Shown in pieces: positions 1 to 7,947 of a stretch of DNA of 64,000 nucleotides. The stretch comes from Shewanella putrefaciens (lineage in GTDB: Bacteria > Pseudomonadota > Gammaproteobacteria > Enterobacterales > Shewanellaceae): the NCBI RefSeq assembly GCF_016406325.1, contig NZ_CP066370.1:124001-188000 (forward strand), written 5' to 3'. Positions within the stretch are counted from its first letter, which is position 1; each line of letters starts with the position of its first letter. The notes under the pieces are model-generated. The model searched no databases. It was not told where the DNA came from and saw nothing but the letters and a program-made list of their open reading frames with translations. The translations under genes and the position numbers were made by a program.

Positions 1-424
1 GGATTTCTAAACTGCTGGTGTTGAGGCTAAAAGGGCCGTTATAAACCAATGGGCTGGCCTTACCTGCCGAACGACGGATTAAGGCTTTTAGTCGCGCAAC
101 CAGCTCTTGGGGATGGAAAGGTTTAGTGAGGTAGTCATCTGCCCCAGCATCGAGTCCTTCCACTTTATCTTGCCAACTGTCCCTTGCCGTTAAAATAAGG
201 ATGGGAAAATCGCGCTCTTTTTGACGGACGCTGCGAATTAAACTGATGCCATCGAGTTTAGGTAAACCTACATCGATAATTGCAGCATCATAGTTACATT
301 CGAGTGCTTGAAATAATCCTTCTTCGCCATCGCTTGCAACATCAATGCTGTAATGGGCATCAAGCAGATGCTGTTTTAAGTTAGTTTGTAGCTCTAGATC
401 ATCCTCGACTAATAGCAAGCGCAT
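1..424 (-). CDS. OmpR/QseB-family response regulator (3' part outside the window)
   Basis: The reading frame starts at the ATG at 424 and runs off the left edge, giving about 141 residues. It begins MRLLLVEDD, has the phospho-acceptor context AAIIDVGLPKLDG, the Thr switch ILTARD and the conserved Lys in DDYLTKPFHP. This is a complete receiver domain; the winged-helix DNA-binding part is only just entered. Family knowledge: such regulators are phosphorylated by a membrane histidine kinase, which would lie to the left. The gene follows the PepSY-like gene by 2 bases, so the two are probably co-transcribed. A PepSY-type protein beside a QseB/PhoP-like regulator is a common arrangement. The exact signal is not visible. 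Confidence 0.93.
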   Translation of the reverse strand, partial: MRLLLVEDDLELQTNLKQHLLDAHYSIDVASDGEEGLFQALECNYDAAIIDVGLPKLDGISLIRSVRQKERDFPILILTARDSWQDKVEGLDAGADDYLTKPFHPQELVARLKALIRRSAGKASPLVYNGPFSLNTSSLEI

Positions 425-426
425 GG

Positions 427-729
427 TTAGTTCCTCGATACTCTGCCCGTTGCGGCATCTACTGATACTGAAAACACTTGACCATTAGGATCGAGAATTT
501 TGACGCGATAACCCGAACCACTTGATTGTACGCTCAATATTTTGCCTTGATATTGGCGCTGAGCCATAGCAACGGCTTGGTCTGGACTATTAACGGCTAA
601 ACGGCGCTGTTCATTCTGCACGCCTTGGTTGCGAGACTGATTGCGATCGGTGCGTTTATCATTTGCCGCCATACTGCCAAAGGAGGCACATAAGCAGACG
701 ATCAGTGCCAATGTCATACCAAGTTTCAT
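427..729 (-). CDS. Small secreted PepSY-like protein
   Basis: A 100-residue product with an N-terminal signal peptide (MKLGMTLALIVCLCASFGSMAA, processing expected near residue 22). A polar Gln/Arg-rich linker follows, and the C-terminal half has the PepSY pattern: SPDQAVAMAQRQYQG, then GYRVKILDPNGQVFSVSVDAATGRV. Family knowledge: PepSY domains are periplasmic and often modulate neighbouring proteases or two-component sensors. It lies 2 bases upstream of the response regulator gene and is presumably its leader partner. The periplasmic location and the sensor-modulating role are inferred from family and context. Confidence 0.8.
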   Translation of the reverse strand: MKLGMTLALIVCLCASFGSMAANDKRTDRNQSRNQGVQNEQRRLAVNSPDQAVAMAQRQYQGKILSVQSSGSGYRVKILDPNGQVFSVSVDAATGRVSRN

Positions 730-1133
730 ATTCGTTACCCGCGAATGTTCAGCGATCTTAAATTAATGAGCTACAGAGATAGCCTATCGAGTCGACTAAG
801 CATACCCCATCACTATAGAGATCCGTCAATTGGTTAGCGTAATTCCTGTGGAATTATCGTTGGCAATTTCCTTTGCTAACGGGCTGAACTCAATATCAGT
901 TAGTCAGTCTTATCCTATGCCTAGGCATTTAGGTGGGTTCAGTTTAGACAGTGTTATCCATGGCAGATGAATTGGGGCTGAACATATTAGTAAGCCACCT
1001 TTTAGCTACATTTAGGCATTTTGTGATTACTGTGGCTGTGGTCGACATCTTGCTATCGAATGTTCAGCTTATGTTCACTTTCATTGCACTTTAATGTCTC
1101 CAATTTGAACGGATTATCCATGGGGTCTTCAAG
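730..1133. promoter_or_regulatory. Divergent regulatory region with a cluster of GTTCAG hexamers
   Basis: This 404-base interval separates the PepSY/regulator operon from the secreted surface protein and has no convincing ORF. GTTCAG or its complement CTGAAC occurs at 747-752, 884-889, 937-942, 978-983 and 1062-1067, and a GTTCAC variant at 1073-1078. The last two lie in tandem 11-base units (ATGTTCAGCTT at 1060-1070, ATGTTCACTTT from 1071). An 11-base direct repeat is the usual operator geometry of OmpR/PhoB-family regulators. Inference: this is the operator region of the neighbouring response regulator. Confidence 0.45.
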
Positions 1134-2078
1134 ATGAACATACTTAACAGGCAAATAGTGGCAACAGGATCCAGAACAAGTTTATTTAAGCTAACAGCAA
1201 TGACTTTACTGTTTTTGGGATCTGTTAACGTCCATGCGCAATCCCGTGATGGTGAGTCGTTAATGCCTATAGCGCCCTTTTCTGCTGCAAGTATTGGTAT
1301 TGCTAAAAAAGCCGATGATGCTGAGCAAGCGGCATTTCAGGAGCAGCAAGCCTTAGCGTTACTGCAACAAGCTGCTCCCGCGAACAATGTAGGAGATGCT
1401 GCCGCCGCGGTGGTTAAATCGCTTGCACCCAGTTTATCGTCAAAGGCTGGAACGACAAAAAAAGTACAGCTTGTTGGCGCAAAACCTATGACGCGTGACC
1501 AAGTGATAGCCCAGTATGAGAGTCAATCTATCCCCCGTTCAAGTGCCGAGACTGAGAATCCCTATCGCTCGCCTGTGTACCATAGCTTTTCGATTTTTGA
1601 TGCCAGTAGTCGTTTGTTCGAAGATTTTGACTATGATGGTTTTTATCAAACATTTAGTGTGACTTTTGATGTGGATGTTTACGGTAGTTATCTTAATGAA
1701 AGAGCCGATCTATTTGCGGAGCTCTATCTTAGCCGTAATGGTGGCCCTTGGGTGCGGTACTACACCACAGATGTATTTACTATTTATGGCGATTCAACTC
1801 GGGATGATTATGAAGTGTTGACGACGCTTTATACGGGCTATGCAACGGATCACTACGATGTGTTAATTGATGTTTATGAGGTAGGTTACAGCGATATCGT
1901 TGCAACCATTAGTGCCGACGAGATAGATGGTCTGTATGCACTACCGCTGGAAAGTAGCGATCGAGACAGGGGGCCAGACATTATCGTTGTCGAAGAAAGT
2001 GGTGGCGCTGTTTCTGGATATATCCTGTTATTCATAGGCTTATGTGGTGCGCTACGGATGAGTCGAGGTCGAACATAA
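1134..2078 (+). CDS. Secreted surface protein with C-terminal sorting-like tail (choice-of-anchor H-like)
   Basis: A 314-residue protein. It has an N-terminal signal peptide (hydrophobic LFKLTAMTLLFLGSVNVHA, cleavage expected about residue 36) and an Ala/Gln-rich segment (about 55-95). An acidic, Tyr-rich beta-type domain follows (about 135-270, e.g. SIFDASSRLFEDFDYDGFYQ). The end is a tripartite tail: a small Ser-Gly-Gly patch, a hydrophobic helix (SGYILLFIGLCGALRM) and basic residues SRGRT. This layout resembles GlyGly-CTERM tails handled by rhombosortase after type II secretion. I believe it belongs to the choice-of-anchor H family seen in Shewanella, but that name is from memory. It is divergent from a response regulator operon that may control it. 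Function unknown. Confidence 0.65.
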   Translation: MNILNRQIVATGSRTSLFKLTAMTLLFLGSVNVHAQSRDGESLMPIAPFSAASIGIAKKADDAEQAAFQEQQALALLQQAAPANNVGDAAAAVVKSLAPSLSSKAGTTKKVQLVGAKPMTRDQVIAQYESQSIPRSSAETENPYRSPVYHSFSIFDASSRLFEDFDYDGFYQTFSVTFDVDVYGSYLNERADLFAELYLSRNGGPWVRYYTTDVFTIYGDSTRDDYEVLTTLYTGYATDHYDVLIDVYEVGYSDIVATISADEIDGLYALPLESSDRDRGPDIIVVEESGGAVSGYILLFIGLCGALRMSRGRT

Positions 2079-2159
2079 TCACTCCTTCTTTATCTCGGTA
2101 TTTATCTTAGGTAAATAGGGCTAGTATGGGTAAGCTATTTTAACTAAAGGAAGAGACAA

Positions 2160-2633
2160 ATGATTGCTCAAGGTCAAGCATTACCCGCAGGTACGTTAAG
2201 CCAACAGACTAAAGATGGCACGGTAAATCACAAAGTTGCCGAACTGTTCGCGGGGAAAAAAGTCGTACTGTTTGCCGTGCCTGGTGCGTTTACTCCAACG
2301 TGTTCTGAAGCGCATTTACCTGGCTATGTGGTATTAGCCGATCAATTTAAAGCTAAGGGCGTGGATTTGATTGCCTGTGTTGCTGTAAACGATGCCTTTG
2401 TGATGAAAGCGTGGGGCGAGGCTCAAAATGCCTCTGAATTAATGATGTTAGCCGATGGCGATGCCAGCTTTACTAAAGCTTTAGGGCTAGAGATGGATAC
2501 AGCGGGTTTCGGCGGTATACGTTCGCAGCGTTATGCCATGATCATCGATAATGGCGTGGTAACATTGCTAAATGTTGAAGCACCGAAGTCATTTGAAGTG
2601 AGTAAAGCCGAAGTGGTTTTAGCAGCGCTGTAA
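2160..2633 (+). CDS. Peroxiredoxin, Prx5-like (AhpC/TSA superfamily)
   Basis: A 157-residue protein with the peroxidatic motif PGAFTPTCSEAHLPGY, placing the reactive Cys at residue 48. The conserved Pro/Thr positions and a downstream Arg (GGIRSQRYAMIID) also fit the Prx5/PMP20 group. A second Cys lies at residue 73. There is no signal peptide, so it is cytoplasmic. Family knowledge: these enzymes reduce H2O2 and organic hydroperoxides using thiol donors such as glutaredoxin or glutathione. No fused glutaredoxin domain is present. A purine-rich AAAGGAAGAG precedes the ATG. It appears monocistronic, ending at a strong terminator shared with the convergent chemoreceptor gene. Confidence 0.93.
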   Translation: MIAQGQALPAGTLSQQTKDGTVNHKVAELFAGKKVVLFAVPGAFTPTCSEAHLPGYVVLADQFKAKGVDLIACVAVNDAFVMKAWGEAQNASELMMLADGDASFTKALGLEMDTAGFGGIRSQRYAMIIDNGVVTLLNVEAPKSFEVSKAEVVLAAL

Positions 2634-2679
2634 GCTAAGTATCTATACTTAGTTTCTATACTTAACTGGTTAAAGAGTC

Positions 2680-2710
2680 AAAAGGGAGTCTAATCTAGGC
2701 TCCCTTTTTA
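2680..2710. terminator. Bidirectional intrinsic terminator
   Basis: An inverted repeat AAAGGGAG / CTCCCTTT with a short loop, flanked by an A-run on the left and T-run on the right. It lies between the convergent peroxiredoxin and chemoreceptor genes and can serve both. Confidence 0.85.
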
Positions 2711-2713
2711 TAT

Positions 2714-4696
2714 TTAAGCGGCTCGCAAATGGGGTGGTGCTTTAGTTTGATTGGCTATTCCTAGGCTAGTCTCAATATCTTCTACACTCTGCTGTACTTC
2801 TTGGGCGATGACGTCACTCTGTTGTGAACTGGTCTGCGCCTGTTGCCTTAAATTATCCATAGTACGTACAAATTCATCGAGATAATCGACTTGCTCTTTG
2901 GCGTTGAGCGAGCCTTGTTTGGCGGTATTAGCCATTTCACTGGCTTGGTTTTGTACTGTTTGCGCCACTTGCCACAGGCTCTGAGCCCGCAGTTTTTGGC
3001 TGCTGGTGGCCTGCGCTATGCCATCGACACTCTCACTGAGCGCATGATTCGATTGGGTCAGTTGCTGCAGAATCTTCACGATTTCGTTCAAGGATGTTTG
3101 AGTGCGTTGGCTTAAATTACGTACTTCGTCGGCGACGACGGCAAAACCGCGGCCTTGTTCACCAGCCCTTGCCGCTTCAATGGCAGCATTAAGGGCGAGT
3201 AAATTAGTTTGTTCAGCAATATTACTAATCACATCAATGATTTTTGATACATCAGTGACAGAGGTATTTAAACTTTCGAGGGAGGCATGGCATAGCCCGA
3301 CCGCAGTTTGAGTCTGCTCGGTTGCACTGAGTACCGCTTCAGCTTCAGTTTGGCTCGATTGCATTTGGCGCATTGTTTCTGCGGCGCTATTTTCCACGAG
3401 GGCTGAGGTATGGCTGACTTCATTGGCGAGGCTGCGGATATGTTCAGTTTGTGTTTGAGTTTCTGTCACTATCGTCTGTGTATTTTCGGTATGCACAGAG
3501 AGTTGGTTGATCCGTGCAACCAGTTGACGCAAGGACTGTGAAACTTTAGTTATCTGCTGGCGTTGTGTTTCATCTTCCAATTCAAAGCGTTGTAATAATT
3601 GATTAAAGTGTCCCGCGATTTGCCCTGTTTCACAACGTCTATTGATATCTAATCTCTCACGACTGTTCGCTTCGCTTAATTTCATAAAGGCTTGATTAAG
3701 GCGTTTAAGCGGTTTCACAACGCGATTTTGTTGCAGGATTAAATAGCCTATGGCGAATAGTGCCATGATGGACACCATGGTATAGAGGATCAGTTGTAGC
3801 TCAGATTTGAGTTGCTGATTTTTTGCGGCTTGGGCATCACCTAGAGCGATAAGCTGTTGTTCCACTTTGCTAATGGCTTGGATAAGCTGTTCCTGCATTT
3901 CTTGATTGGTTTGCAGCTGTTGGTGGGTGTTGGCGACTTCTTTACTGTACCTATTGCTCAGGCTTAATAGCTCACTGCGGTCATTCTCACCGATTTCAAT
4001 TTGTTCTGGCTCGCTACCACCAAGGGCAAATTCATCGGCTTCTTGAATTTCATATATGCCAATCAATGGCAGAGCATTTAGGGCCTCCCGCCAAGTATCC
4101 AACTCTTTTATTGTGCTATCCAAAATTCCCTTTAGTTTCTGATTTTTCCCGATCAAATAACCTTCGGTAAGTTGGGAGAGTTCATACACAATTGAAGGTA
4201 AATCACGGCTAAGTTGCAGATATTGCTCGGCGACAAGGGCATTAATTGTTGCTCCTTTATCTGCATACTGGCTCAGGCGGCGGTTGTACCCCATCATTTC
4301 TGATTCCGCATGGGCAAGCAATTTCCGAGGATCTCCCGCGAGTTTGCCTGCGGCGAGGTACTTAGTCTCTAAATCTTGGATGAAGCTGCTTAAGCCTATC
4401 TGCAACTCATTATCTGTCGCCCCCACAGTGGCGAGATTTAACTGCGCGAGCTGATCCTTAATGGTGATGAGTTTGGTTTTGGCTTGCTCAAGTTGACCGG
4501 CATTACCAGTGACTAAATAGCCATCGAGATCGCGGCGGACACCGACAAGGAAATCCTGTTGAATGTTTTGTAGTGAATGAGTTTGTTGCTCAATTTGCTG
4601 TCTCTGAGTGCTGCTCCATAGCACTACTGCCGCTAATAATCCCGCGAGTAATAGCAATAGGGCTGAGGCAGAAAGTGATAGCGTTGAAATTTTCAT
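2714..4696 (-). CDS. Methyl-accepting chemotaxis protein
   Basis: A 660-residue transmembrane chemoreceptor. The start at 4696 (MKISTLSL) puts the first membrane helix ([15 protein letters not shown]) at the N-terminus; an earlier in-frame Met at 4762 would add 22 unlikely polar residues. A long all-helical periplasmic region follows (about 30-295), then a second membrane helix ([19 protein letters not shown]), a HAMP region and the cytoplasmic signalling hairpin. The hairpin contains the invariant tip [20 protein letters not shown] and [14 protein letters not shown]. Gln/Glu pairs around the hairpin are potential methylation sites. There is no CheR-docking pentapeptide; it ends PHLRAA. The periplasmic region has no named sensor fold I can identify, so the ligand is unknown. 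It is monocistronic. Confidence 0.95.
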   Translation of the reverse strand: MKISTLSLSASALLLLLAGLLAAVVLWSSTQRQQIEQQTHSLQNIQQDFLVGVRRDLDGYLVTGNAGQLEQAKTKLITIKDQLAQLNLATVGATDNELQIGLSSFIQDLETKYLAAGKLAGDPRKLLAHAESEMMGYNRRLSQYADKGATINALVAEQYLQLSRDLPSIVYELSQLTEGYLIGKNQKLKGILDSTIKELDTWREALNALPLIGIYEIQEADEFALGGSEPEQIEIGENDRSELLSLSNRYSKEVANTHQQLQTNQEMQEQLIQAISKVEQQLIALGDAQAAKNQQLKSELQLILYTMVSIMALFAIGYLILQQNRVVKPLKRLNQAFMKLSEANSRERLDINRRCETGQIAGHFNQLLQRFELEDETQRQQITKVSQSLRQLVARINQLSVHTENTQTIVTETQTQTEHIRSLANEVSHTSALVENSAAETMRQMQSSQTEAEAVLSATEQTQTAVGLCHASLESLNTSVTDVSKIIDVISNIAEQTNLLALNAAIEAARAGEQGRGFAVVADEVRNLSQRTQTSLNEIVKILQQLTQSNHALSESVDGIAQATSSQKLRAQSLWQVAQTVQNQASEMANTAKQGSLNAKEQVDYLDEFVRTMDNLRQQAQTSSQQSDVIAQEVQQSVEDIETSLGIANQTKAPPHLRAA

Positions 4697-4824
4697 GTTG
4701 CAATCTTCATAATGGTCAGAGCCAGTTAACTGCCCTGAGTTTATGAATTTAACGTGACACAAATATTACAGAAGATGAGTTGAATACCTACATTGTCATT
4801 TGATCTGCTGATATGTGACGTAGG

Positions 4825-6140
4825 TTATTCCAGTGGTAACCAAACCTGTGCCTTTAATCCTCCTTCCTTGCGGTTTGAGAGTATTATTTGTCCTTGGTGA
4901 CGGTCAATAATTCGTTTAATAATGGCAAGCCCGAGGCCTGATCCCACACTGCCGCGAGCGATATCTCCTTGAGTAAAGGGTTGAAATAGCTTCTGTATTT
5001 GTGATTCATCAATCCCTGGGCCATTATCTTCAACACTAAAACCGATTCGCTTTCCATCGTATTGTGAGCTAATGCGTATCCAGCCAGATCCATAGCGGAA
5101 GGCGTTTCGACTAAGTTGCTCAGTACTCGTTTAATGGCGATAGCTTGGAATAGTGCCTCGGGGCAATCGGTCAGTACCATTTCAATTTCACCAGCACGAT
5201 TTGCTTCGGCTTGGACAATATCTTGGATAAGTTTATTGATTTGGGCTAACTCGCGGTTGGCTTCCTGATCTTGACGTATATAAGCAATAAATTGGCTGAT
5301 AATGGCATCCATATCTTCAATATCGTTGACGATACCGTCTTTAAGATATTGGTCTTCTTCAACCATCATTTCCGAAGCGAGACGAATTCGCGTGAGTGGA
5401 GTACGCAAATCATGGGAAATGCCCGCCATCAACAGCGCCCTGTCTTGCTCCAATTGCTTCATGCTGTGTGCCATCTGATTGAAGGCATTGGTCACTTCGA
5501 CAATTTCACTTGAGCCTTTGAGCGGCAAGGGATCGGGGAATTCACCGCGGGAGACCGAAATGGCCGCTTTTTGTAGCCGCCGAAGAGGGCGATTTTGTTG
5601 GCGGGCAAACCACCAACCACCGGCCACGCTAAGCGCACCAATCACGATTAGATACAGAGTCAGTGGTGAAAGATCCGATACATTTTGACCAATCAATGGC
5701 ACTTTAATCCATACCGAAGGTGCCTGTGGCGGTCGAATCCAAATCTGCAGTACGCTGCCATGGGTTACTCTAACCTCCGCTTCGCCACCAAGATATTCCG
5801 ACATCTGTGACGACCAGAAGCCATAATAAGTTGCTTGCTCAATACCAGCTTCACGGGCCTGTTGTTGGTTGTAAATCTTCATTCCATCATCATGGACTTT
5901 AGCATTGAGGGCATCGACTATCGTTAAATGTTCGCGGCCGATATCAATGCCATCCACAAACAGCAGTTTGACTTGACGGGCAATCAGTTGATTAATTTGC
6001 TGGTAACTGGGTTTGAGTACATAAACAGCAACGGTAACGTAAGACACCAGCTGATTGATCAGTAATAAGCAACCAATCAGCATCACGGTTTGACTAAACG
6101 CGCTACGTGGTAGAAATCGCTGCCACAACTTACGTTTCAT
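4825..6140 (-). pseudogene. envZ: EnvZ osmosensor histidine kinase, frameshifted in the ATP-binding domain
   Basis: The frame from 6140 encodes a typical EnvZ: a membrane helix near residues 17-42, a periplasmic loop, a second helix ([17 protein letters not shown]), HAMP, and the phosphorylation site [10 protein letters not shown] with His at residue 243. After SNLVE (residue 345) the frame becomes non-homologous and ends at 4884. Shifting by one base restores [13 protein letters not shown], the G1 box [15 protein letters not shown] and the G2 box [11 protein letters not shown], and ends properly at 4825 (438 residues intact). The lesion is one missing base in a T-run at 5105-5107 (A-run in the gene), exactly in the N box. 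As written the product lacks nearly all of its ATP-binding domain. This could be a real mutation or a homopolymer sequencing error. Confidence 0.9.
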
Positions 6141-6182
6141 AGTCGTGCCAATAAGGGGACAAAATTAAGCACGCAACGCACT

Positions 6183-6908
6183 TCATCGACGCGCCGCACC
6201 ATCGGGCACAAACACATAACCTAGGCCCCAAACTGTTTGAATATAACGAGGATTGGCAGGATCTTTCTCAATTAAACGGCGAAGACGCGACACTTGAACG
6301 TCAATAGAACGCTCTAATGCGGAATAATCGCGGCCGCGTGCAAGGTTCATCAGCTTATCCCGAGACAAAGGTTCGCGGGGATGGGTGACTAACACCTTAA
6401 GCACGGCAAACTCACCGCTGGTGAGCGCAATCGCTTCATCACCGTGGTACATCTCGCGGGTGGCGAGATCCAGTGAGAATTCACCAAAACTGATCTCGGC
6501 TTCTTGTTGTGCTGGTGCGCCAGGCACTTCTAAGGTTTGGCGGCGCATCACGGCTTTAATTCGGGCGAGTAATTCCCGTGGATTAAAAGGCTTTGGCAGG
6601 TAATCATCGGCACCTAACTCAAGGCCAATAATACGATCCACTTCGTCACCTTTAGCGGTGAGCATCACAATTGGAATGAGGCTACCTTGTTGACGTAAGC
6701 GTCGACAAATCGATAAACCATCTTCGCCGGGTAACATTAAATCGAGCACTAAAAGATGGAAATTTTCCCGCTCTAATAGGCGATCCATCTGCTCGGCATT
6801 GGCCGCACTGCGTACCTGATAGCCTTGCTCCATCAGGTAACGCTCGAGTAACGCTCTTAGGCGCATATCATCATCGACGACGAGGATTTTCGAGGTTTCT
6901 TGTCCCAT
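6183..6908 (-). CDS. ompR: Osmolarity response regulator OmpR
   Basis: A 241-residue regulator with receiver domain (ILVVDDDMRLR, phospho-acceptor Asp at residue 56 in LLVLDLMLPGEDG, switch MLTAKG, Lys in DDYLPKPFNPREL) and OmpR-type winged helix. The effector part has LTSGEFAVLKVLVTHPREPLSRDKLM and the recognition helix ERSIDVQVSRLRRLIE. Family role: with EnvZ it controls porin and osmoadaptation genes. It is intact and lies 42 bases upstream of envZ. Because envZ is broken in this sequence, OmpR might be phosphorylated only by small-molecule donors or other kinases here (inference). Confidence 0.96.
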   Translation of the reverse strand: MGQETSKILVVDDDMRLRALLERYLMEQGYQVRSAANAEQMDRLLERENFHLLVLDLMLPGEDGLSICRRLRQQGSLIPIVMLTAKGDEVDRIIGLELGADDYLPKPFNPRELLARIKAVMRRQTLEVPGAPAQQEAEISFGEFSLDLATREMYHGDEAIALTSGEFAVLKVLVTHPREPLSRDKLMNLARGRDYSALERSIDVQVSRLRRLIEKDPANPRYIQTVWGLGYVFVPDGAARR

Positions 6909-7284
6909 GGGGTATCCTTTAATTACTCGGATTAATGCTTTATTCTTGCTGCCTTGATGCAGTAAAGAGTAACTGGCTGAAATTGAAAATGAATCTGCCT
7001 AATATAGCCGCATTCAGCCTAAGCGACTAGCGCATCATATTGGCTGATATGCGATTAATGCTGAAATTTTCCGTTCAATGTTAATACTAAGCAAATGAAA
7101 ATGCATGATAATCATGGCATTTATTCACTATCGGTATGAAATTGTAACTAAATTGGCATTGTCGCCTCGGAAGTGTCGGAATGCTTTTCTGTAGGTGGTT
7201 AACTTTAGCTGTTAGTCTGAGTATCATCTGTCCATATTTGCCCTTATCAATTGCGGCAGTTTTATTTAATTATCGAGTCAGAAC
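6909..7284. promoter_or_regulatory. Divergent ompR/greB control region
   Basis: This 376-base interval has no credible ORF. The only clear structure is an imperfect inverted repeat at 7099-7122, arms AAATGCATGAT and ATCATGGCATTT around a central A. It contains an ATGATAATCAT core like the centre of a Fur box, but the flanks do not match the Fur consensus. Promoters of ompR (leftward) and greB (rightward) must lie here; I could not assign -10/-35 boxes with confidence. Confidence 0.35.
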
Positions 7285-7788
7285 ATGAAAGCGCATTTGA
7301 TCACCCGCCAAGGTTGGTTAGCCTTAGATAAAGAATTGAAATATTTGTGGAAAGAATATCGGCCGCAGATCACTCTTAAAGTCCAAGAGGCCGCGGCACA
7401 GGGCGATAGAAGTGAGAACGCGGATTACACTTATAACAAGCGTTTGTTAAGACAAATTGATAGCCGTGTCAGATACTTAGTTAAGCGATTAGAAGAGTTA
7501 AAGATTGTCGACTATTCGCCGCAGCAGGAAGGTAAAATTTACTTTGGCGCTTGGTTTGAGCTTGAAAACGACGCGGGCGAGCGGGTGCGTTATCGGATCG
7601 TCGGTAAAGATGAGCTCGATACTAAACTGGGCTATATCACTATCGACTCGCCTATGGCGCGCGCTTTAATTGGCAAGCAAGTAGATGATGAAGTCGTTGT
7701 GCAAACACCATCTGGCCAAAAAGATTGGTATATCAATGAGATACGTTATACACCATTTGAAAATCCTTCGGCCAGCGTAACGGATTAA
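7285..7788 (+). CDS. greB: Transcription elongation factor GreB
   Basis: A 167-residue Gre factor. The N-terminal coiled coil contains the conserved acidic tip region (AAAQGDRSENADYTYNKRLLRQIDSRVRYL), and the C-terminal domain carries VRYRIVGKDELD and the family signature ISIDSPMARALIGK-type stretch (here ITIDSPMARALIGKQ). Length and the basic patch fit GreB better than GreA (about 158 residues). It binds the RNA polymerase secondary channel and stimulates cleavage of backtracked RNA. It sits divergent from ompR and upstream of tex, the greB-tex neighbourhood known from enterics. Confidence 0.95.
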   Translation: MKAHLITRQGWLALDKELKYLWKEYRPQITLKVQEAAAQGDRSENADYTYNKRLLRQIDSRVRYLVKRLEELKIVDYSPQQEGKIYFGAWFELENDAGERVRYRIVGKDELDTKLGYITIDSPMARALIGKQVDDEVVVQTPSGQKDWYINEIRYTPFENPSASVTD

Positions 7789-7947
7789 CCCTCGATGGTT
7801 ATATGTAGGATGGCTTAGGTGTCCGATTATCATTGCGCAGAAGATCAAACTCTGTGATTTGATGCTGGCTTTAGCATGAAATTGATCATGCGCCTGTGGT
7901 ATCGTGGGCGCAATTACGACTCATCCGTTAAACACGATATTTTATTT

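Noticed and set aside
7876..7947. Upstream in-frame start for tex
   Set aside because: The extra 24 residues do not resemble the Tex N-terminus and the ATG at 7948 begins the conserved helix.
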